Assembly: GCA_034401795.1 (NCBI GenBank)
Contig: CM067370.1
Location: 62,350,369 to 62,414,368 of the forward strand
DNA length: 64,000 nucleotides
Reading direction: 5' to 3'
DNA from: Chaetoderma sp. LZ-2023a
Lineage: Eukaryota > Mollusca > Caudofoveata > Chaetodermatida > Chaetodermatidae
Below are positions 23,420-33,308 of this stretch, piece after piece. The translations under genes were made by a program, and so were the position numbers. The notes beneath the pieces were generated by a model. That model worked only from the letters and a program-made list of their open reading frames with translations. It was not told the DNA's origin and searched no databases. Numbering within the stretch: position 1 is the stretch's first letter; the number at the start of each line of letters is the position of its first letter.

Positions 23420-25790
23420 GTCAGCTGCCGAAGTAGCACATTGGTCAGTCTCTGACTGACTGGGATTGAGGTGTCGATGGTCTACCGTTCATTTGAACAG
23501 TAAGAAGAGCTACATTATGTTGAGCTAGTGCATGTTCGTAGCTGGCCTTATCACGCCCAGTATGTTGCTAGGGCGTTGTTTCAGAATAACAAGCTTCATG
23601 CCAAACACCTTTGTTAAGTCTGAGGTCATCTGTAGGTGCACGCATGACCACTGGTCCGGAAGATGTATGCCTATACCTAGCGATGAATTAGTGAACGAGC
23701 ACTGCGTCACCCTGAAATTAACAACGCCCACACTGTCAGTGACATTAAGTAAAAGGAGCTGGCAGACTTCCACTTAATAGAATCCTGGCGTAGTCAATGA
23801 AATCATGTTTAGAACTTACAGTATAGCTAAGAAATAATTTATCTTATCTCCAAAATAAAATGAAACATATTGTTGAATATTTTAAACTTAATTGGGTTGG
23901 AAGACATTGGTGCCCAATTCAATATTGTTTTCCAATCCAATTATATTCGAAATAGTCAACATAACATTTAATAATTTACGTGTTACTGTTTTTGTTTTGG
24001 AATCGTGTTAACTTATTTATGCGCTGTGCTGTATCTATGTATAGGTACCGCGCATCTCCAAATCAAATATGGTCCCCATTCAATTAATTTTATAATGGCA
24101 TCATCTAAATCCGTGGATCAAAAAACTTAGGTGTAGCCATTAAAATCATGTTTATAACGTGGATAGCAAATGAGTAATGAGGAAAGTAGCTCCAGCTGGC
24201 AGCCATCTTGAAGTCCAAGATGGCCGACACTATATTGAATTTATAGTGGCATCATCTAAATCCAAAAAACTAGGTGTAGCCACTGGAATTGTGCCTATAA
24301 ATGGTTTATTAAGCGAGATAATGACAAAAATAGTTTCCGAGTGGCGGCCATTTTGAAATCCAAGATGACGGCCGTAAATGTTAATGAAAAAAATGGCAAA
24401 TATGAAAAAGAAATTTATGGGCGCTGTCTAAACTCAGTTCAATTAAATACTTAAAGTTTCGTTTAAACAACCCGGTCAATTAATCTGATTAGAAACTGTC
24501 AAATGATCGATTTCCAATTTGTCGAATTAGTACTTAATGGCCAGCTAGACGTATACACAACCATTTTCAAAATCCAAATTCATCAACAGTTACTAACAAA
24601 AGCTCAATTTTGACAGATCAATGGTTTGTCACATATCATCATCCCTTGAACTACCTTGAATGACACTTATGCCATAATTATATTGACAAGTTTTGGCCAG
24701 ATGATCCCTTCATTGGCTTCAGAGGAAAAGAAAGTTATTTGTGTGAAAACCTGGTGATCTAGGATGGCCACTAGGCAAATTGACCGATGGCGTTCTCTGG
24801 AGTAAAGTTAGTTTAGCTCATGCTGGATAAAGATCCGTGACCTTCATGTCAGTCGGCCAAGCGGTTCGACCAATCACATTCGCTTGAAGATTTGTTTTGT
24901 TTATTAATTATATGGCTTAGTTTCTATTCAAGTATATAAAATCATTTTGGTTTAATCACAGCCTTTGTTAATTGAAAGAGCATATTTAAAGTACATTTAT
25001 CCATACCAAAAATAATGGTGGGTAATTTTATAATAAATTCTCGATAGGTCTCGATAGGACACACATAGGTTAGGTTAAATTCCTGTACTTAGGCGGGTTT
25101 TTATCAATATTAAGACAGACAGACAGATGGACTAACATAAGGATATAAGCCCACTTAGCCTCTCAGCCCAAAGGTGAGTTAACAATATGAATAACGTGTA
25201 AACACAAAACACATTTGCAAGCAAAGCGAGCCAATACACTCAGAAATTTATAAATGCTGATGTTTGGGCTTGTCACTGTGCAGAACTACTGCTATGCGTC
25301 ATCGGGACTGATTAGAGGGGAGTCAGAAGTGGTACAGAACCTGATATTGATGTTTGATGGCTGCTACATTCATTACACGATATTCAGTTAAACACCGCTT
25401 GGGCACAATGCAAGTGCAACTGTGCAGCAAGTAATACATGCGCTTTGAAATCGGCAATGTTGAAAAATATTGCCATGGTTGGCAGATATGCTAAATGCCT
25501 TATGGGATGAATGGGAGAATTTGGAGGGAATACCTGAAATGTCAAAGATTAATTTTCCAAACATTGGGAGATATCCCGATAGATTAATATCGATCATATA
25601 CACATTTCACATTTGCCATTCTAAAGTGTAATTATGTGGGTTCAACTGACAAAACGCAATTGTATTCAAAATAGAAATCCATCGTTCAGCAGCAGCTTTC
25701 AGTCTATGTATTCTAAAATAATCATCATAAATTTCAGTCAATACTTGCTACGGATTTGAAGAGCAATTTGACAGTAAGTTGGTGATCACT
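23420..25790. other. Intronic DNA with diverged repeats
   Basis: At 23868-23970 a diverged hairpin-family copy begins TTGTTGAATATTTTAAAC and shows the later CAACATAACATTTAATAA tail. At 24090-24370 a unit with GTGGCATCATCTAAATCC, AACTAGGTGTAGCCA and CCAAGATGGCCG returns twice in tandem. Nothing coding is recognised. Confidence 0.45.
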
Positions 25791-25794
25791 AAAA

Positions 25795-25945
25795 GTGACC
25801 GCACATTAAGGCAACGCGACGGCAACGCGACGGTAACGCGATGGCGAAACGACGCTATATGGAAAATCGCTCAGATGTGCGGCAGAAAACGACGGCGACG
25901 CGTCAAGCAAGTGACTGATCGCCTCTGATCGCCAGTCGTCGCTCG
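25795..25945. other. Possible PIF/Harbinger-type terminal region
   Basis: A CpG-rich stretch, unlike its AT-rich surroundings, starts GACCGCACATTAAGGCAACG and carries several CGACGGCAACGCGACGG-like units and a GATGTGCGG block. Similar GC-rich, CGACG-repeated ends are common in Harbinger transposons, and a MADF exon, a usual partner of that superfamily, lies 150 bp downstream. No right end was found. Confidence 0.35.
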
Positions 25946-26088
25946 ATATTGAAAATGCTTTCAAATATTTCTGTCGCTTCAAAATCGCCGGTGCACGATT
26001 TTAGTATAAACCAAGTGGCCCCTTTTGTCACGCTCTGCTGGGCTACGGCGGCTTTTACCAGTGCGTTCGTCAGCCTGTTCTTCTCAAA

Positions 26089-26251
26089 ATGGATATGCCA
26101 AAAAACACATGGACGATCAAGAGAGAGGAGACTTTGATCGAGGAATGGCAGCAGCACCCATGCCTTGATGATGTATCATGCAGGGATTACATGAATTCTG
26201 TTAAAAAAAATCGATCCCTGCGTGAAATATCTGCTAAGGTTGACATGTCAG
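26089..26251 (+). CDS. First exon of a MADF-domain (Myb/SANT-like) DNA-binding protein
   Basis: An ATG at 26089 opens MDMPKNTWTIKREETLIEEW, then QQHPCLDDVSCRDYMNSVKK and NRSLREISAKVDMS, and the exon stops at a TCAG|GTAATA donor (26252). The W...LIxxWxxHPCLxDxxxxDYxN pattern is the N-terminal two thirds of the MADF domain, found in insect-type transcription factors and in the Myb-like protein of PIF/Harbinger transposons. The rest of the domain should lie in a following exon that I cannot find before the next Tc1 element. No stop breaks this exon. It could be a host gene, a transposon gene, or a stranded exon. Confidence 0.6.
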
Positions 26252-26329
26252 GTAATAATAGCCCTCGCACAGTGTATAGCTCACACACTATCATTTCCCC
26301 GCGTGTTTGTGCAGGTTATTGACTTTATT

Positions 26330-27045
26330 CCGGCACTATTCTTAATACACCTAAACCTGTATTAACCGTTGCCCCTCTGATATTAAAATTATGTATTTTA
26401 CTGAGCTAATAGAGCATAATCTTATTTATATTTTGGAAACAATGTTGATTTAAGCTGTTGCCGTTTATGACAGCAACAGCTTAAACTGTTAAACTACAAG
26501 TACCCATTATGGAATCACGTTCTGCCACTTTTATGTAATATCTACCCAGCATTTTTTTAGCTACCCACATTTCCGTGAGCCATAAAATAAAGATGTATGT
26601 GAAATTGCAAGATGGATTCTTGAACTGGAACTACAGTTTTTATCAGACCATTATCCTCCTTGGTCAGAATGTTATCACTGTGGTCCGAATGTGTTGGTAG
26701 AACATACACTCAAGTGGAAGGACATATCACCGGCCATAATTTACCAATTTATGTTTTCTGCCCGAAATGAACTTTCTTTCATCAGAGAAGGCCAATGAAA
26801 ATTTTTCATGTTACCTTATATCATTTCCTATCCGAAATGAGTTCGAGCATCCATTCACAACCCCACCCAATCATTCAACCAACCACCATCAACCCACTCA
26901 CTCACCTACATATCCACACACTATCCATCAATTCATTATTTTAGTTAATTCATCACTACCTCGCCTCATAATGATAAGAGAGAACTGTAATCGCGTCATG
27001 TGTGCTTGTTCGAGCGTGCGTGCTCGTGTGCGTGTGTGAGTGAGT
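26330..27045. other. AT-rich DNA with a small hairpin
   Basis: A 13-bp inverted repeat, TTTAAGCTGTTGC and GCAACAGCTTAAA with an 11-nt loop, lies at 26449-26485. Nothing else is recognised. Confidence 0.5.
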
Positions 27046-27049
27046 GCAT

Positions 27050-27170
27050 GTGCGAATGAATGAACGAATGAACGAACAAATGAACAGATGCATCAATGAA
27101 TTGCTGAATGAATGATGGAATGAATGAAGGAATGAATGAAGGAATGAATGAAGGAAAACATGAATGATTG
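27050..27170. repeat. GAATGAATG-type minisatellite
   Basis: Tandem GAATGAAC/GAATGAAGGAAT units in imperfect array, ending 16 bp before the left end of the Tc1 element. Confidence 0.85.
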
Positions 27171-27186
27171 AGTAGGCCTATATATA

Positions 27187-28843
27187 CACCTGTGCAAAAG
27201 TTAAGCACCACCCTATTTTTACGCACATGCGAGGGTATATTCATGTGCTATGAAGAAAGCAATAGCATAAACATTTATGTACCCATCCATCTTAGTGCAA
27301 GAGGTAATAATGCAACTAGAGGAATGCTGATTATGATGGTGGGGAAACACTGTATGTTTTTGTTTGAACTTGAAAACGAGGCCTGAATATGGTTACGTTG
27401 ACACAACTGACAACTATTGCCCTACAGTTGACACACATGGCTAGATTGTCATTAATGGTGTCTGAAAACGAAGTTTAACATCTGTGCACGAGTTTGAGAC
27501 TGTCATTATTAATACCGGGTATATCCACCTTGTGCCTGGATGACGGCCTGGACACGACGTCTCATGCTGGTCACCAACCGACTGATACGCCATTGTGGTA
27601 TTCGTTGCCATTCAAGATGGAGTGCGTCTGTTAATTCCTGTAGGTTCTGCACATGAGGATCCCTCCTTCTCACCATGTTTCCCAGAATGTCCCAGATATG
27701 CTCAATAGGGTTCATGTCAGGGCTCCTTGCTGGCCATGGTAGGGTTTCGATGGCATTCTGGCGGAGGTATTCATGCACAGCTCTAGCACGATGTGGTCGG
27801 GCGTTGTCATCCATGAATATAGGGTGGGTTCCAGGTGCATGATTTACAAAATGAGGGACCACAACTCTATCCAGTATGGAATCTTGATATCTTTGTCCAT
27901 TTAGTGTTCCAGGTACAGTCAACAGATCCAGCTTACAATCAAATGAGATGCACCCCCATATCATAACGGAACCTCCACCAAATGGAACTTCTTCCATGAT
28001 GTTACGTTGGTCGTACGCCGTGCGTCTGGACCTCCATACACGAGTTCGACCATCTGTGGCATGAAGCAGGAACCGACTTTCATCGGACCAGTGTACCCGT
28101 CTCCAGGATCTCATGTTCCAGTGTCTTCTTTCGTTGCACCACCTCAGACGCTCCTCTTTGTGGTGTGCAGTGAGGAGAGGACGTCTGACAGGTCTCCTAG
28201 CTTTCATGCCCGCAGCATACAGTCTCCTTTTGACGGTAGACATTGACACTCTATTGCGCGTTTCCCATTGCTGGCTGAGCACTCTGCTGTTGGTGAATGG
28301 AGATCTCCTAACAAGGCGTACTAGGGCTCGATCATCACGGGCAGTAGTCTTCTTCGGTCTTCCAGATCTAGGCCTGTCCTTCACCTCGTTAGTTTGCCCA
28401 TGTTTTGCAATCAAACGACTGATTACAGTATGGTTAATGTTCAGCTGTCTGCCAATCTCTTTGCATGACATACCAGTGGTATGCATGCCTATGATTTGCC
28501 ATTTCACACGATCACTAAACCTTCGTCTTGCCATAGCGGTTCCCAATCAAGAGCTAATTCTCTCTGTTCAAATAAACCACGGTCATGAACACAAAATTCC
28601 TAATCTTGTCGCCTAAATCTGTATGTAATGTTCTACACCTCAAACTGGACTTTTACATAACTGAACACGTGTGCTGTTTCCCGCCACGCACGGACATCAA
28701 GCGGCGTGAAGTCATGCATGCATGTGCATTTCGTACTTGGAATTATGTCAGCTAACGCGGGGACAAAAAGTATGGCAGCCTAGTTGTACCATCATGTTTC
28801 TACGTTCTATTGTTTTTGCTGGTGCTTAACTTTTGCACAGGTG
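27187..28843 (-). mobile_element. Tc1-family DNA transposon with intact transposase (1657 bp)
   Basis: The ends carry the same terminal inverted repeat as 9350-11007 (CACCTGTGCAAAAGTTAAGC at the left, its complement at the right), and TA borders each end (27185-27186 and 28844-28845). The element is 1 bp shorter than the dead copy and nearly identical along its length, including the non-coding flanks, so both moved recently. Confidence 0.95.
27509..28546 (-). CDS. Tc1-like transposase, intact (345 aa)
   Basis: A nuclear cut-and-paste transposase acting on the terminal repeats of its own element. Residues 1-70 carry two helix-turn-helix units (DRVKWQIIGMHTTGMS and EIGRQLNINHTVISRL) and an AT-hook-like RSGRPKK linker. 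The core has HWSDESRF (first Asp), GGGSVMIWG, FMDDNARPHRA (second Asp) and SPDMNPIEHIWD (Glu), with 34 residues between the last two, so DD34E. It ends in GGYTRY then TAA. A second ATG three codons in (MARRRFSD) is the start shared with the sister copy and is the likelier one, because the sister lacks the upstream ATG. There are no lesions and every visible catalytic residue is kept, so this copy is potentially active. Confidence 0.95.
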   Translation of the reverse strand: MGTAMARRRFSDRVKWQIIGMHTTGMSCKEIGRQLNINHTVISRLIAKHGQTNEVKDRPRSGRPKKTTARDDRALVRLVRRSPFTNSRVLSQQWETRNRVSMSTVKRRLYAAGMKARRPVRRPLLTAHHKEERLRWCNERRHWNMRSWRRVHWSDESRFLLHATDGRTRVWRSRRTAYDQRNIMEEVPFGGGSVMIWGCISFDCKLDLLTVPGTLNGQRYQDSILDRVVVPHFVNHAPGTHPIFMDDNARPHRARAVHEYLRQNAIETLPWPARSPDMNPIEHIWDILGNMVRRRDPHVQNLQELTDALHLEWQRIPQWRISRLVTSMRRRVQAVIQAQGGYTRY

Positions 28844-28845
28844 TA

Positions 28846-29394
28846 TAGATGGATGACGTAAGTGCACAGACATTACATACAAAAGTGTGCGTACAAATGC
28901 ACACACCTGTAACGCATCCTTTACACCCATGCACATGACCAAAACGCACATTTGCCTTTATGCACGAATGTAATGTATACCTATCCACGCCAGAAGTAGT
29001 GTCGAGATTAAAATGATACCACCTCCCTCAACTGGCCGCCGTTTGGCGTACGCCAGTAGTAGTGTCGGGATTAAAATGATACCAGCTCCCTCAACTGGCC
29101 GCCGTTCGGCGATCCGTGGCACCCACCGCCCTCTCAATCCCTGAGGCATAGGTTGGTGAGACATGTGGTTGGTGTATGCCTCTAGATGGAGGCCCAGGGT
29201 TGTTGAGACGGTTGGTTGGTATGCCTCTAGATGGATGCCCCAGGGATTGAGAGCGCGGTGGGGGCCACGGATCGCCGAACGGCGGTCAGGGGAGGGAGGT
29301 TGTATCATTTTAATCCCGACACTACTACTAGGCAAATGATACAACCGCCCTCTCAATTCCTGGGGCATAGGTTGCGGGGGGTCAGGTGCGGGGG
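28846..29394. repeat. Complex inverted repeat flanking the PolB region
   Basis: A block at 29055-29150 (AGTAGTGTCGGGATTAAAAT, then CTGGCCGCCGTTCGGCGATC, then CCCTCTCAATCCCTGAGG) is mirrored at 29230-29329. A shorter diverged direct copy of the left block lies at 28988-29050, and a fragment (CCGCCCTCTCAATTCCTGGG) is found again at 29345-29370. The 80 bp between the arms repeats GCCTCTAGATGGA twice. No coding reading is convincing. Confidence 0.75.
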
Positions 29395-29766
29395 CCACCA
29401 CGTGCCCAGACAGGCAACCACAGGGATATACACCACCCAGGGGTACTGATCGCCACACATAATAGGGTCTGAACACCCATTTAGAGACAGGCATCTACAG
29501 GGATATACACCACCCACATGTACTGATCGCCAGCACCACACATAATAGGTCTGAACGCTGATCGCCACACATAATAGGGTCTGAACGCCCATTTAGAGAC
29601 AGGCATCCACAGGGATATACACCACCCACAGGTACTGATCGCCAGCAGCCCACATAATAGGTCTGAACGCCCAGACAGGGGATATACACCACCCACAGGT
29701 ACTGATACCCACACATAATAGGGTCTGAACACCCATTTAGAGACAGGCATCCACAGGGATATACAC
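29395..29766. repeat. Tandem repeats upstream of the SAP-like ORFs
   Basis: A unit with GGGATATACACCACCCACAG, GTACTGATCGCCA, CACACATAATAGGGTCTGAA and CCCATTTAGAGACAGGCATC blocks recurs four to five times, with partial units between. The last copy runs straight into the first SAP-like ORF. One partial unit sits in inverted orientation at 36360-36430, at the far edge of the opposite arm, so the unit belongs to the duplicated element. Confidence 0.8.
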
Positions 29767-29767
29767 C

Positions 29768-30780
29768 ATGAGTACTATTGCACAGATTCGCGTTATTGCA
29801 AAGCAATTCGGCCTTAGAGGCTACTCTAAGGCCAAGAAAGCCGACTAGCTCCAGATGATCGACCAGGTCCGTGCTGAGGAGTGGCAGAAGCGACTCTCCC
29901 GAGCAATGAATACCGGAAGGTTTCGAGTGCTTACCGAGGATCCTTGGAATCCCCACAAGAAAGTGCAGTGGATACGTGAGTTTAGTCAGTTTGACGAGGA
30001 GGTGACTGCTAGCCTGTGAGCCAAGGCTGTAGCGGGGCAGATGGAGGCCCATTCACTGGAGCACTTAAAACTCCAATGCTGGGGGCCTCTGCACCCTATG
30101 CAGGCATCCACAGGGATATACACCATGAGTACTGTTGCACAGCTTCCCGCTATTGCAAAGCAATTCGGCCTTAGAGTCTACTCTAAGGCCAAGAAAGCCG
30201 ACCTGCTCCAGATGATCGGACAGGTCCGTGCTGAGGAGTGGCAGAAGCGACTCTCCCGAGCAATGAATACCGGAAGGTTTCGAGTGCTTACCGAGGATCC
30301 TTGGAATCCCCACAAGAAAGTGCAGTGGATACGTGAGTTTAGTCAGTTGGACGAGGAGATGACTGCTAGCTTGTGAGCCAAGGCTGTAGCGGGGCAGATG
30401 GAGGCCCATTCACTGGAGCACTTAAAACTCCAATGCTGGGGGCCTCTGCACCCTATGCAGGCATCCACAGGGATATACACCATGAGTACTGTTGCACAGC
30501 TTCCCGCTATTGCAAAGCAATTCGGCCTTAGAGTCTACTCTAAGGCCAAGAAAGCTACCTGCTCCAGATGATCGGACAGGTCCGTGCTGAGGAGTGGCAG
30601 AAGCGACTCTCCCGAGCAATGAATACGGGAAGGTTTCCAGTGCTTACCAAAGAGGATCCTTTGAATCCCCCACAAGAAAGCGCAACAGATACGTGAGTGT
30701 CGTCAGTTGGCCGAGGAGGTGACTGCTAGCTTGCGAGCCAAGACTGTAGCGAGGCGGATGGAGGCCCATCCACTGGAGTG
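29768..30780 (+). repeat. Three 357-bp tandem units, each with a SAP-like ORF
   Basis: ATGs at 29768, 30125 and 30482 lie exactly 357 bp apart and each follows CCACAGGGATATACACC. The translated unit starts STVAQLPAIAKQFGLRVYSK and AKKADLLQMIGQ, a helix-turn-helix pattern like the SAP domain (short DNA-binding module), followed by EEWQKRLSRAMNTGRF. Unit 1 has a TAG where Leu of ADLLQ should be; unit 2 is open for 83 codons; unit 3 has a 2-bp deletion just after SKAKKA. Only one unit is seen in the opposite arm (36067-36345), so the triplication happened after the arms separated, or was lost there. Confidence 0.8.
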
Positions 30781-33264
30781 CTTAACTCTCAAATGCAGGA
30801 TCGTTAAGCAATGCCAAGGTCTGAGCCCAGCCCGGAGCATAAGGGGGCTGAGGTCTGAACTCTTAGCCCCGAGCATAAGGCGAGAAGGTGAACACATTCT
30901 CGACCAGCGTCTCAGTGAAAGGGAGACAGAGGATAGAGGATGCCAGTCAGTATGCTGGGTATTCTTCAGAGGTCTAGAAGGAGACCTCACAGGCCGGATC
31001 ATGCAAAAGATCCAGCAGACTGTCCAGAATGCCTTCTACCTCTGCTACACCCATACCTATCGCATCCGTCACATCGAAGACGGTAGGGTGATGCTCTTAC
31101 ACAAGAATGCTCCAGGGAGCCCATGGCTGAACACGATAGGAGCAGCTCAGGACTGGGTGGCAGCAAGAGAGCAAGCCCGCCTCGACACAGACAATATCGA
31201 TCGACCCAACACCAAGTGGGCTTTCATTTGATCAATCAACATTGAGGTCAGGTCCGTCACCGACCGCCAACCTCTTCTTGGGACAGGCCCCCTCCCAGAC
31301 TGGCTATGACAGAAGAAGAGTATGACTGCCCTCGATACCTACAGGGACAATATGTGTCTCTGGAGATGTCTAGCAGTCCACCGAGGAGTGAGAGTGGATA
31401 GAAGTACAGCTCCTGCACGAGAGCTTGCCACACAGTTCCATGGCAAGACAGTACCTGATGTCCACAAGACCTCGCTGGATCAGCTGGACAAGGTAGAGTT
31501 CTTCGCCAAGATCCGGATTCGCGTGTATGAACCAACCAAAGAGGGCACCTGGCACATGATCAGGCAAGTGGCTCACTACCGTGACACCATGACCATCGGA
31601 GTGTGGGACCACCACGCCTTCTACATCAAGAACATCTCCAAGCTGGCACATACACTAATCTGCAGTCACTGTCAGCAGAGGTTTACACAGGTATGCCATC
31701 TTCAACGCCATGCTGATCACTGTACAGGCAGCAAAACAAAAATCGAGTGTCCTGGCGAGAAGGTTGAGGTGCCACAGTCTGCGTATGAGAAAGCCTTCTA
31801 TCCGCCCCCAACCATCCAGTTCAGTGGCTACTCGTTGGATCGAGTATGAGTTGAGAAACAGAGGCGTACGCTTACACCATGTAGAGTGTGGGCACGGTGG
31901 CGAGCGTTCGATCGAGGGCACTCCCGTAGATGGTTATGATCCGACCACCAACACGTTTACCAGTTCCATGGCCGTCACTGGCACGGGTGTCCACAACACC
32001 AGCAAGGTGAGGATGCCGAACAAAGATACCGCAAGACAGTCCTGAGAGAGGAGAAGCTGAGAGCCTCTGGATGCACGCTTGTGGTACAGTGGGGGTGCTG
32101 TATAAAACGCTGCCCAAGCATCCCTAAACGAGTTCGGACTGTCCCATACCCACACTTCATAGTTTACGACTTCGAAGCAATCCTAGATGGTATCATGACT
32201 CATCCTACGGAGACTCTCACGATCGAGAGTACTCACATACCTATCTCTGTGTCAGTTGGCTGCTCATTAGAGGGTGCCACGAGTGAGCCCACTCACCTCT
32301 GCAATCCAGACCCCAAAGAACTGATCAGAGAGTTCATGCTGGAGATCCAACAGCGAGAATCTCTAATCCGGACAAGGGTTAGGGCACAGTACATACCGAC
32401 AGACCTGGACAAGCTCCCAAAGCAACAGCAGTGACTGATCAACGAGTGGTGTGACCAAGTGCCTGTACTGTGGTTCAACTCTGGGCGGTATGACCTGAAC
32501 CTCATCAAGAAATACTTTGTCGATGAGCTGACTGACAGTACAGGTACAGTGAAAGTCGCCAAGAAGGCTAGTCAGACCATGTTCCTCAAAACACCTGAGC
32601 TACGGTTTCTCAATGTGCTGAACTACCTCGGCCCAGGAGTCTCATACGAGGTATGGGTCAAAGCTTATGGGTGTACACAGCAGAAGAGCTGGCTCCCGTA
32701 TGCATGGTTTGACACACATGAGAAGCTCAACTATCCAGGGCTTCCTGACTACTCAGCATGGACATCTAAGCTCAAGGGTGGCTACCACTTGACGCGAACA
32801 GAGTGGGAACAGTGTAACCAGACATTCAGTGAGCATGGAATGCGGACATTCACCGCAGGCAACAGTGCCTACGGGAAGCTCATCGAGGCCCTAGAACGTC
32901 ATAGCAACACCAGCTTCACGAAGGATGAATGCGTGGTAGACAAGGCCCTGCGTAGTGCATGGTTCGAAGATCTCGAGGAGATCGGTAAGTCATACAAGCT
33001 CCAGAGTCACGAGCCGAGAATCACAATTTGAAGGCCCTTCCAGGTGGGGATAGCCATTTATGAGCTCGCTAAGCTGCGAATGCTGGAGTTCTATTATGAC
33101 TTCCTTGATCGCTACGTAGCTCGTGACAGCTTTGAGTACCTGCAGATGGACACTGACTCTGCGTATATTGCTATAGCAGGCTCCAACCTTGACGACGTCA
33201 TTCACTCTGAGATGTGAGCAGAGTACCAGGCTCATAAGCGGGACTGGCTAGCTTGGGACAGACC
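30690..33264 (+). pseudogene. Protein-primed DNA polymerase B-like gene, plus arm, broken
   Basis: In order and in changing frames this reads a leader (IMQKIQQTVQNAFYLCYTHT ... WAFI), SMTALDTYRDNMCLWRCLAV, a C2H2 finger (CSHCQQRFTQVCHLQRHADH), a nuclease-like block (DGYDPTTNTF ... FHGRHWHGCP), exonuclease I (FIVYDFEAIL), exonuclease II (FNSGRYDLNLIKKYF), then NYLGPGVSYEVWVKAYGCTQ, motif B (GNSAYGKLI) and motif C (LQMDTDSAYI). This is the layout of pPolB proteins of Maverick/Polinton-type and related elements. Between HGMRT and GNSAYGK about 850 bp present in the other arm are deleted, removing motif A. Stops occur after KQQQ and PRITI, among others, and the reading ends soon after motif C at the hairpin. 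Motif C itself is intact (DTDS). Confidence 0.8.
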
Positions 33265-33308
33265 ATTTGTCCCAAGCTAGCCATTCCCGCTTATGAGCCT
33301 GGTACTCT
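33222..33308. repeat. Hairpin centre of the inverted duplication
   Basis: A 43-bp stem with a single mismatch brackets a 7-nt loop (GACCATT). The inner stem is GCTAGCTTGGGACA / TGTCCCAAGCTAGC and the outer part holds GCAGAGTACCAGGCTCATAA and its complement. The two polymerase gene arms meet here tail to tail. Confidence 0.95.

Noticed and set aside
29353..30409. Minus ORFs of 80-185 codons over the SAP-like units
   Set aside because: They are antisense to the tandem units; the plus-strand SAP-like reading is supported by the opposite arm, the minus ones are not.
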